9,286 bases of DNA, from the NCBI GenBank assembly GCA_019113665.1, contig DXGW01000081.1, positions 1-9,286 on the forward strand, read 5' to 3'. Below are positions 1 to 5,314 of the stretch, in pieces. The translations under genes were made by a program, and so were the position numbers. The notes below the pieces were generated by a model. It had not been told where the DNA came from. It saw only the letters and a program-made list of their open reading frames with translations, and ran no database searches. Positions within the stretch are counted from its first letter, which is position 1. Every line of letters starts with the position of its first letter. The stretch is from Candidatus Alistipes excrementipullorum (lineage in GTDB: Bacteria > Bacteroidota > Bacteroidia > Bacteroidales > Rikenellaceae).

Positions 1-333
1 GAATTCTATCGCAAGACCTACGATATACGAGGTTGCGACCATCGGCAGAATGCGGACAAGACCGTAGAAGAATGCAGTCCAGCCTGCAAGGCCAACCAGA
101 TGGCCCGTATTGTAACAACCGAACAGGAATGCCGGCAGCAACGCTATTACGACCGTGATCATCGTACGCTTCATATCGTTGCAGTCACGGATATGTGCGC
201 CTTTTGTCGTAGTCGTGTTGGGTACGAAAAGGAATGTTTCGAAAGCCTCGAACGTCGAGCCGAGGAAGCTGAGCTTGCCGCCTTCGGAGAATGTCGGTTT
301 TATCTTGTCTACAAAGTTACGTAATCCGCTCAT
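1..333 (-). CDS. nqrB: Na+-translocating NADH:quinone reductase subunit B (NqrB), N-terminal part
   Basis: Only the first 111 codons are present; the gene runs off the left edge. NqrB is an integral membrane subunit of the Na+-pumping NADH:ubiquinone oxidoreductase in the cytoplasmic membrane, carrying a covalently bound FMN and taking part in the Na+ path. The visible part has a soluble N-terminal segment (begins MSGLRNFVDKIKP, with FETFLFVPNTTT near residues 31-43), then HIRDCNDMKRTMI (47-59), typical of the NqrB/RnfD family. A first membrane helix follows at about residues 57-75 and a second at about 81-110. The FMN-attachment threonine lies further on and is not visible. The start is fixed by overlap: the A of its ATG is the last base of the nqrA stop codon, and a good Shine-Dalgarno sequence lies 7 bases upstream. 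The gene order nqrA-nqrB is the family norm. Identification is firm; the reading frame is open to base 1. Confidence 0.93.
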   Translation of the reverse strand, partial: MSGLRNFVDKIKPTFSEGGKLSFLGSTFEAFETFLFVPNTTTTKGAHIRDCNDMKRTMITVVIALLPAFLFGCYNTGHLVGLAGWTAFFYGLVRILPMVATSYIVGLAIEF

Positions 334-1691
334 TATTCGCCCTCCTTAATCATTAAGTTAATACCGTTGCGGATAATCTGCTGCATTTCGATCTTCGAGG
401 GATCGACGAATTCGCACAATGCGAAATCCTCCTCGACAACTTCGTAGATGCCCAGGTTCTCCATTTTGTCAATGTCTTCGGCAAGGATCGCCTTCAACAG
501 ATATGTCGGATAGATGTCCATCGGAAGGTACTGCTCATAAAGACCCGTAACCACAAACGGACGCTCGCCGCCGTTGAGGTTCGTATCGAGATTGTAAACC
601 TTCTTGGGGCAGAGCCACGAGAAATATGCACGCGACACCGAGAATTTGTTGAAACGCGGCATGAGCCAGCCGAGAGTCTCGTAATGGTTGCCTTCGGGGA
701 TAACGCTCAACATGTTCGCATAGAAGTTGATGTATCCGTCGATGTCGCTCTTGACACCCGAAAGCACATTACCGGAGATGATACGTACGCTCTGGCCCTC
801 ACCCTGCTTCTGGATATTGCCCTTGAGGATCGAAGCTATGGGAGCGCCGTTGATTATACGGTAATACTGCGCATGCATCACTTCCGAACCTACTACCGCA
901 ATGGTTTTGGACATGTCGACCTTACCCTCGTTGAAGAAGCGGCCGATGATGGCGACGTCCTGAATGTTGACGGTCCATACGCGCTCACCCTTGTTGATGG
1001 GGTCGATGTGGTGGATCTGCACGCCGACATTGCCTACCGGGTGCTTGCCTGCAAACGTATGCAGCTCGACGCCCTTGTAGAATGCGGCATCGCCTTCGGC
1101 GTTCGCGCGTACCGAAAGGTGAACCTTGCCGTCGGTAAGTTTGCCGAGAACGGCCAGACCCTTCTGTACATTGTTCTTCTCCGCACCGAGAATGTAGTTG
1201 TAGTCCGGAGCAAGAGGAGCGCTGTCGAATGCCGACACGAAAATTGCCTTGGGCTTGTCCGACGGATTGGCGATAATGCCATACGGACGCTGAATGATCA
1301 TTGCCCACAATCCCGACTTGAGCAACAAGGCGACTACATCTTCACGGCCGGCTTTAGCCAGATCGGGGATCTCGAACTCCTCGTAAGACTGTTTGGCATC
1401 GGCAGCGACGACAACGTTGAGAATACGACGTTTTTCCCCGCGATTGACAGCCGAAACGGTACCGCTGACAGGAGAAGTGAAGAGCACACGCTCGTCGGAC
1501 TTGTTGAAAAACAACGGAGTACCGGCCTTCACCTTGTCGCCCACCTTAACCAACAGCTTGGGAGTGACGCCTTCGAAATCCAGAGGAGAGACTGCATATT
1601 CCGAAGCCATCGGCAATTGCGTCGATATCTTCTCAGCCTTACCCTGAAGATTTACGTCTAAACCCTTACGTAGTTTGATGATTTTCGACAT
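333..1691 (-). CDS. nqrA: Na+-translocating NADH:quinone reductase subunit A (NqrA)
   Basis: NqrA is the peripheral cytoplasmic subunit of the Na+-NQR respiratory complex, which passes electrons from NADH to quinone and exports Na+. It has been linked to quinone binding. The protein is 452 residues, matching the family length of about 445-450. The N-terminus (MSKIIKLRKGLDVNLQGKAE) leads into a barrel-sandwich/biotinyl-lipoyl-like domain: KVGDKVKAGTPLF at 49-61 and TSPVSGTVSAVNRGEKRRI at 72-90, the characteristic NqrA/RnfC-type signature. The C-terminal half carries the usual SLBB-like region and ends in NLMIKEGE. The ATG at 1691 gives the expected N-terminus and there is no Shine-Dalgarno sequence before it. 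Its stop codon overlaps the nqrB start by one base, so this is the first gene of an nqr operon running leftward. A Bacteroidota -7 box lies about 60 bases upstream. Confidence 0.95.
   Translation of the reverse strand: MSKIIKLRKGLDVNLQGKAEKISTQLPMASEYAVSPLDFEGVTPKLLVKVGDKVKAGTPLFFNKSDERVLFTSPVSGTVSAVNRGEKRRILNVVVAADAKQSYEEFEIPDLAKAGREDVVALLLKSGLWAMIIQRPYGIIANPSDKPKAIFVSAFDSAPLAPDYNYILGAEKNNVQKGLAVLGKLTDGKVHLSVRANAEGDAAFYKGVELHTFAGKHPVGNVGVQIHHIDPINKGERVWTVNIQDVAIIGRFFNEGKVDMSKTIAVVGSEVMHAQYYRIINGAPIASILKGNIQKQGEGQSVRIISGNVLSGVKSDIDGYINFYANMLSVIPEGNHYETLGWLMPRFNKFSVSRAYFSWLCPKKVYNLDTNLNGGERPFVVTGLYEQYLPMDIYPTYLLKAILAEDIDKMENLGIYEVVEEDFALCEFVDPSKIEMQQIIRNGINLMIKEGE
341..346 (-). promoter_or_regulatory. 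Shine-Dalgarno sequence for nqrB
   Basis: AGGAGG on the minus strand lies inside the last codons of nqrA, 7 bases before the nqrB ATG. It stands out because the other starts in this window show no comparable purine tract, as is usual in Bacteroidota. It supports coupled translation of nqrA and nqrB. Confidence 0.7.
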
Positions 1692-1750
1692 TGTTATGAA
1701 TGTTTTTGTTTGAGTAATAATTAGTTGTTAACTATTTTCGAAAATGACGT

Positions 1751-1758
1751 GCAAATAT
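1751..1758 (-). promoter_or_regulatory. Putative nqr operon promoter, -7 box TATATTTG
   Basis: On the minus strand this reads TATATTTG, an exact match to the Bacteroidota -7 consensus TAnnTTTG. Transcription would start near 1744, leaving a leader of about 50 bases before nqrA. No good TTTG -33 box sits at the usual 19-21 bp spacing; the closest is an ATTG about 24 bp upstream. The call rests on the -7 box and its place in an AT-rich divergent region. Confidence 0.55.
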
Positions 1759-1798
1759 ACTATTTGTTTCGCAGACTACGATACAATCTGCAACTATT

Positions 1799-1829
1799 TT
1801 TCGCAATAAAATTAAATATTATAAATTTG
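1799..1829 (+). promoter_or_regulatory. Putative promoter of the tatD-tcdA-hprA-cysM operon
   Basis: TAAATTTG at 1822-1829 is an exact TAnnTTTG -7 box. TTTC at 1799-1802, 19 bp upstream, is a one-mismatch -33 box. The start of transcription would be near 1836, giving a very short leader of about 10 bases before the ATG at 1846. The box faces away from the nqr -7 box, with the two about 63 bases apart. Confidence 0.6.
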
Positions 1830-1845
1830 TACCCGAAAGTCGCGT

Positions 1846-2430
1846 ATGGCAAAATTCGTAAACATACACACGCACCGTCCAACCGGGAATGCGATAGAGC
1901 CGACATCGGCGGGAATCCACCCGTGGCATGTCGGGGAAGGCCCTGCAGCCGTGGCATTGCCGGACATCGACGGAGCCGACGCAATAGGCGAAACAGGGCT
2001 CGATTTCGCATGCGACAGCGACAGGGCCAGACAGGCCGAAGCCTTCGAATGGCAGCTGCGGCTTGCCGAGCAGACCGACAAGCCGGTAGTCATACACTGT
2101 GTCAGGGCATTCGAACCTGTCATGGAGGAATTGTCGCGCCACAGCCTGCGGGCCGTGATATTCCACGGATTCATCGGCTCTCCGGAACAGGCCGCGAGGG
2201 CCCTGGAACGGGGATATTACCTGTCGTTCGGCGAGCGGACGTTCGCCTCGCCCAAAACCGTCGAGGCCATGAAGCGCACCCCGTTGCGGCAGATGTTTCT
2301 CGAAACGGACGACGCTCCCGTCGGCATCGGGGAGATATACGGCAAAGCAGCCGCCCTGCTGGGCATTGGCGTGGAGGAATTGCGCGAAGCGATATTCGGA
2401 AACTATGAAAAAGTCTTTGGCAAACGATGA
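1846..2430 (+). CDS. TatD family metal-dependent hydrolase, compact form
   Basis: This belongs to the TatD-like subgroup of the amidohydrolase superfamily: TIM-barrel metal-dependent phosphoesterases, some with DNase activity. Visible metal ligands and motifs are HTH (His8, His10), IGETGLDF with Glu49, VIHCVRAF with His84, IFHGFIGS with His107, and FLETDDAPVG with Asp155. All expected ligand positions are therefore present. The protein has 194 residues against about 260 for canonical TatD. The shortening falls mostly between the HTH motif and the GETGLD motif, where only about 39 residues intervene. Short versions of this kind occur in Bacteroidota, so I read it as intact rather than truncated. 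The ATG at 1846 puts the HTH motif at residue 8 as expected. Its stop overlaps the next gene (ATGA), so the two are translationally coupled. The natural substrate is not evident, and I give no gene symbol because it may be a TatD paralogue. Confidence 0.87.
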   Translation: MAKFVNIHTHRPTGNAIEPTSAGIHPWHVGEGPAAVALPDIDGADAIGETGLDFACDSDRARQAEAFEWQLRLAEQTDKPVVIHCVRAFEPVMEELSRHSLRAVIFHGFIGSPEQAARALERGYYLSFGERTFASPKTVEAMKRTPLRQMFLETDDAPVGIGEIYGKAAALLGIGVEELREAIFGNYEKVFGKR

Positions 2431-3161
2431 ACAACTGGCTTGAACGGACACAACTGTTGCTCGGTGACGAGAAATGCGCGACGTTGCGCAATGCCAACGT
2501 CGTGGTCGTCGGGCTCGGCGGCGTAGGTGCTTATGCGGCCGAGATGATTGCACGTGCAGGCGTCGGCCGCATGACCATAGCCGATGCCGACACCGTAAGC
2601 GAAAGCAACATAAACCGTCAGCTGATCGCGCTGCACTCGACCGTCGGGAGGCCCAAGGCCGAACTTATGGCCGAACGCCTACGGAACATCAATCCCGAAA
2701 TCGAACTCACGGTCGTCAACCGTTACATCAAGGACGAAGAGACATATACGCTGCTCGATTCGGCGCATTTCGACTATGCCGTCGATGCCATCGACACGCT
2801 CTCGCCCAAGCTGGCATTCATCAAGGGGTGCATCGACCGCGGCATTCCGGTCGTCAGCTCCATGGGAGCCGGCGCCAAGACCGACCCCACGCAGATGGAG
2901 ATCGCCGACATATCGAAGACGCATCACTGCCCGCTGGCACACATGCTCCGCAAGCGGTTGCACAAAATAGGCATACGCAGCGGTTTTCAGGCCGTATTTT
3001 CGCCAGAGCCCATACGCGAGGGGGCGATGATACTGTGCGAGGAGCAGAACAAGAAATCGAACGTCGGGACCATATCCTACATACCGGCCATGTTCGGCAT
3101 AGGCTGTGCATCGGTAGTGATAAGGGACCTGATCGGAGAACTGAATACAAACAAAAAATAG
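2427..3161 (+). CDS. tcdA: tRNA threonylcarbamoyladenosine dehydratase TcdA (CsdL/YgdL, E1-like)
   Basis: TcdA is a cytoplasmic ATP-dependent enzyme of the ThiF/MoeB/HesA E1-like family. It dehydrates t6A at position 37 of ANN-decoding tRNAs to the cyclic form ct6A. The 244-residue protein starts with RTQLLLGDEKCATLRNANV, then the nucleotide-binding GLGGVG at 29-34. Next come DADTVSESNINRQ at 53-65 (with the adenylation Asn/Arg), the acidic DAID at 120-123, SSMGAGAKTDPT at 144-155, and HCPLAHMLRKRL at 167-178, which corresponds to the DPLA..LR element of CsdL. The C-terminus contains NVGTISYIPAMFGIGCAS at 212-229, the usual TcdA ending. Length and motif order fit the family well and separate it from ThiF and MoeB, which carry zinc-binding CxxC pairs not seen here. 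The ATG lies in the ATGA overlap with the preceding TatD gene; the next gene starts 6 bases after its stop. Confidence 0.93.
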   Translation: MNNWLERTQLLLGDEKCATLRNANVVVVGLGGVGAYAAEMIARAGVGRMTIADADTVSESNINRQLIALHSTVGRPKAELMAERLRNINPEIELTVVNRYIKDEETYTLLDSAHFDYAVDAIDTLSPKLAFIKGCIDRGIPVVSSMGAGAKTDPTQMEIADISKTHHCPLAHMLRKRLHKIGIRSGFQAVFSPEPIREGAMILCEEQNKKSNVGTISYIPAMFGIGCASVVIRDLIGELNTNKK

Positions 3162-3167
3162 ACAGCC

Positions 3168-4109
3168 ATGAAACCAAACATCGTTTTTCTGGACGAGTAT
3201 TCGATATGCGGACGCGACATGACGTCCGTCAAGGAGCTCGGCAACTACACCGCATACGACAATACTCTGCCCGAACAGGTAGTCGAGCGATGTACCGACG
3301 CCGACATAGTCATTTCCAACAAGGTGGTACTCGATGCCGAAAAACTTAAACAGCTGCCGCGTCTGCGGCTGATATGCGTGGCTGCCACCGGCATGAACAA
3401 CGTCGACCTCGAAGCGGCGGCTTCGCTCGGCATAGAGGTCCGCAACGCGGTCGGATATTCGACCTATTCGGTCGCCGAGACCACCATATGCTCGGCATTG
3501 TCGCTGCTGCGCGAGGTCGTATATTACGACCGCTATTTCAAGAGCGGTGAATATTCGGCATCGGGACGCATGTTCTGTTTCGACAGGCCGACGGCCCAGA
3601 TACGCGGCAAGAACTGGGGTATCATAGGGTTGGGTAATATCGGCCGCGAAGTCGCACGCCTGGCTACGGCATTCGGCTGCGACGTACGTTATTTCTCGAC
3701 CTCCGGAACGACACGCAAGGAGGACTACCCTGCCGTCGGGCTCGATGAGTTGCTGGGCTGGGCCGACATTTTGTCGATACACTGTCCGCTCAACGGGCGG
3801 ACACGTAACCTCATAGGCCGCAACGAACTCGACAAGATGAAACGTTCGGCCATAATCATCAATGTCGCCCGAGGCGGCATAATCGACGAGCAGGCGCTCG
3901 CCGAAGCACTCGACGCGGACAAAATACGGGGTGCGGCCCTCGACGTCTTCACCAGCGAACCGACAAATCCGGATTCGCCGCTGCTGAAGATCGTAGACCC
4001 ATGCAAGCTGCTTGCATCACCGCACAACGCATGGTCCACGGTGGAAGCCATAGACCGTCTGATCGGGTGCGTAGCAAACAACATACGCGAATATTTAAAC
4101 AACCTGTAG
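3168..4109 (+). CDS. D-2-hydroxyacid dehydrogenase (glycerate/hydroxypyruvate reductase type)
   Basis: This is a cytoplasmic NAD(P)-dependent D-isomer-specific 2-hydroxyacid dehydrogenase of 313 residues. The Rossmann dinucleotide motif is GLGNIG at 154-159. The catalytic triad is in place: Arg235 in NVARGGIID, Glu264 in FTSEPTNPDSPLL, and His286 in ASPHNAWS. The substrate-binding segment VAATGMNNVD (71-80) and NAVGYSTYSVAET (93-105) match the glycerate dehydrogenase/hydroxypyruvate reductase branch, so glycerate-hydroxypyruvate is the likely reaction (inference). After the second Rossmann strand the loop reads YFSTSGTTRK, lacking the acidic residue that usually selects NAD. NADP or dual use is therefore possible. 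It sits 6 bases after tcdA and 3 bases before the cysteine synthase, in the same reading frame as the latter. The name hprA would fit, but the substrate cannot be read from sequence, so I leave the symbol empty. Confidence 0.88.
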   Translation: MKPNIVFLDEYSICGRDMTSVKELGNYTAYDNTLPEQVVERCTDADIVISNKVVLDAEKLKQLPRLRLICVAATGMNNVDLEAAASLGIEVRNAVGYSTYSVAETTICSALSLLREVVYYDRYFKSGEYSASGRMFCFDRPTAQIRGKNWGIIGLGNIGREVARLATAFGCDVRYFSTSGTTRKEDYPAVGLDELLGWADILSIHCPLNGRTRNLIGRNELDKMKRSAIIINVARGGIIDEQALAEALDADKIRGAALDVFTSEPTNPDSPLLKIVDPCKLLASPHNAWSTVEAIDRLIGCVANNIREYLNNL

Positions 4110-4112
4110 ACA

Positions 4113-5018
4113 TTGATTTACAATAACATTCTCGAAACCATAGGCTCTACGCCCATGGTTCGCATAAACAAACTGCTGTCCAAACCGGGAGTAAACATAT
4201 ACGCCAAACTCGAAGGCTTCAACCCCACAGGCAGCATCAAGGACCGCATAGCGGTCAAGATGGTCGAGAAGGCCGAAGCGGACGGGCTGCTCACTCCCGG
4301 CAAAACCATCATCGAACCGACATCGGGCAATACGGGCATAGGCCTGGCCATCGCCGGTATCGTAAAGGGATATCCCGTAGAGATCGTCATGAGTTCGGCC
4401 GTATCGATCGAGCGACGCAAGATCATACGTTCATACGGCGGCAAGGTGATACTTACGCCTGCCGATCAGGGAACGGACGGGGCAATACGCAAGGCCCGTG
4501 AGCTTGTCGCCGCCAATCCCGACAAGTACTACATGCCTGACCAGTTTGCCAATGCATGCAACTATCTGGCCCACTATGAAAATACAGCCATCGAGATATG
4601 GCAGCAGACCGAAGGCAAAATAGACTATCTCGTATGTGCAGTCGGCACATCGGGCACATTGATGGGATTGTCGCGTTTTCTCAAGGCCATGAAACCCGAC
4701 ATCAAGGTCATTTGCGCCCACCCTACCCGCGGCCATTACATTCAGGGTCTCAAGAACATGGAGGAGGCCATCGTGCCCAAGATATATGATCCGTCACGCA
4801 TAGACGTACAGGAGTTCGTCGAAAGCGAGGAGGCCATACACATGGCCCGGCGCATAATTGCCGAGGAGGGCATTTTTGCCGGCATGAGCAGCGGTGCGGC
4901 AATGCTGGCGGCGCTCCGTACGGCGGAACGCATCGACAGCGGCAATATCGTTGTGGTCTTTCCGGACAGGGCAGAGAAATACCTTAGCACAAGCATGTTC
5001 GACGACGTGGAAGAATAA
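4113..5018 (+). CDS. cysM: Cysteine synthase, PLP-dependent (O-acetylserine sulfhydrylase, CysM-like)
   Basis: This fold-type II PLP enzyme makes cysteine from an activated serine (O-acetylserine, or possibly O-phosphoserine) and sulfide or another sulfur donor. The protein has 301 residues. Visible elements are the N-terminal NILETIGSTPMVRINKL (5-21), PLP-binding Lys43 in NPTGSIKDR, the substrate loop TSGNTG at 70-75, the phosphate-binding GTSGTL at 178-183, GMSSGAA at 257-263, and PDRAEKYLST at 284-293. The last resembles the CysM-type DRGDRYLS ending more than CysK's SGERYLS, hence the symbol, which is tentative. The start is a TTG at 4113. It restores the standard family start (M)IYNNILETIG, whereas the first in-frame ATG (4155) would delete conserved residues. 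No Shine-Dalgarno sequence is visible; translation is probably coupled to the dehydrogenase stop 3 bases earlier. It is the last gene of the operon, with a palindrome following its stop. Confidence 0.9.
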   Translation: MIYNNILETIGSTPMVRINKLLSKPGVNIYAKLEGFNPTGSIKDRIAVKMVEKAEADGLLTPGKTIIEPTSGNTGIGLAIAGIVKGYPVEIVMSSAVSIERRKIIRSYGGKVILTPADQGTDGAIRKARELVAANPDKYYMPDQFANACNYLAHYENTAIEIWQQTEGKIDYLVCAVGTSGTLMGLSRFLKAMKPDIKVICAHPTRGHYIQGLKNMEEAIVPKIYDPSRIDVQEFVESEEAIHMARRIIAEEGIFAGMSSGAAMLAALRTAERIDSGNIVVVFPDRAEKYLSTSMFDDVEE

Positions 5019-5044
5019 AAGGGCACATCGGTGAATAAAGCAGT

Positions 5045-5070
5045 CATGCCTCCCTGTACAGGGAGGCATG
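5045..5070 (+). terminator. 26-bp perfect palindrome, possible terminator of the cysM operon
   Basis: The left half CATGCCTCCCTGT (5045-5057) is followed at once by its exact reverse complement (5058-5070). As RNA it forms an 11-bp GC-rich stem with a GTAC tetraloop, 26 bases after the cysM stop. The downstream plus-strand sequence (CTTATATATGG) is only partly U-rich, so it is not a textbook intrinsic terminator. Its position at a convergent junction makes that role likely. It could act on either strand, or be a protein-binding site. Confidence 0.5.
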
Positions 5071-5085
5071 CTTATATATGGCCAC

Positions 5086-5126
5086 AAAAAAAAAGAGAGG
5101 TGAAGCCAAAAATGGTACCACCTCTC
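5086..5126 (-). terminator. Rho-independent terminator of tRNA-Ala
   Basis: On the minus strand GAGAGGTG (5126-5119) pairs with CACCTCTC (5102-5095), and an inner CCA/TGG pairing tightens the loop. A run of nine T (5094-5086) follows directly. It lies 27 bases past the tRNA 3' end, so it would end the tRNA-Ala transcript. It also blocks transcription running into the convergent cysM operon. Confidence 0.88.
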
Positions 5127-5153
5127 ATGTAACTTGTATATAATCGCCCCTTG

Positions 5154-5227
<74 letters not shown>

Positions 5228-5232
5228 GTTTC

Positions 5233-5278
5233 GGGTGCGAAGATAGCAATTGTTTTTAAATCTGCAAACTCCGCACCC
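5233..5278. repeat. 7-bp inverted repeat flanking the tRNA-Ala promoter
   Basis: GGGTGCG at 5233-5239 and CGCACCC at 5272-5278 are exact inverse copies, 32 bases apart. They bracket the -33 and -7 boxes, and the inner arm overlaps the -7 box by two bases. This could be an operator-like pair or chance; see findings. Confidence 0.45.
5238..5268 (-). promoter_or_regulatory. Promoter of tRNA-Ala (TTTG-N19-TATCTTCG)
   Basis: On the minus strand a TTTG -33 box (5268-5265) is followed by exactly 19 bases and then TATCTTCG (5245-5238), one mismatch from TAnnTTTG. This is the best complete Bacteroidota sigma-ABfr-type promoter in the window. Transcription would start a few bases before the mature tRNA 5' end at 5227, leaving a very short 5' leader for RNase P to remove. 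Confidence 0.75.
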
Positions 5279-5280
5279 TT

Positions 5281-5311
5281 AAAATTCACACGCCGATGTC
5301 AAAAAGCGTGT
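5281..5311 (-). terminator. Weak hairpin after gpmI, possible terminator
   Basis: On the minus strand ACACGC (5311-5306) and GCGTGT (5293-5288) form a 6-bp stem with a 12-base loop, starting 3 bases after the gpmI stop. GAATTTTAA follows. The stem is short and the T-run only four, so termination would be partial at best. Otherwise alaS-gpmI transcripts would run into the tRNA and end at its terminator. Confidence 0.35.
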
Positions 5312-5314
5312 TTA

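Noticed and set aside
100..324. 74-codon open frame on the plus strand at the left end
   Set aside because: It is antisense to the nqrB N-terminus, which is firmly identified by sequence and by overlap with nqrA.
684..1661. 325-codon open frame on the plus strand opposite nqrA
   Set aside because: It lies wholly within a well-supported nqrA gene, with no promoter and no recognisable protein family.
2679..3782. 367-codon open frame on the minus strand across tcdA and the dehydrogenase gene
   Set aside because: It spans two real genes and their junction, and the translation shows no family motifs; it is an antisense shadow.
5233..5278. Inverted repeat read as an intrinsic terminator of gpmI
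   Set aside because: The arms are 32 bases apart and no T-run follows the second arm, so it does not fit a terminator.
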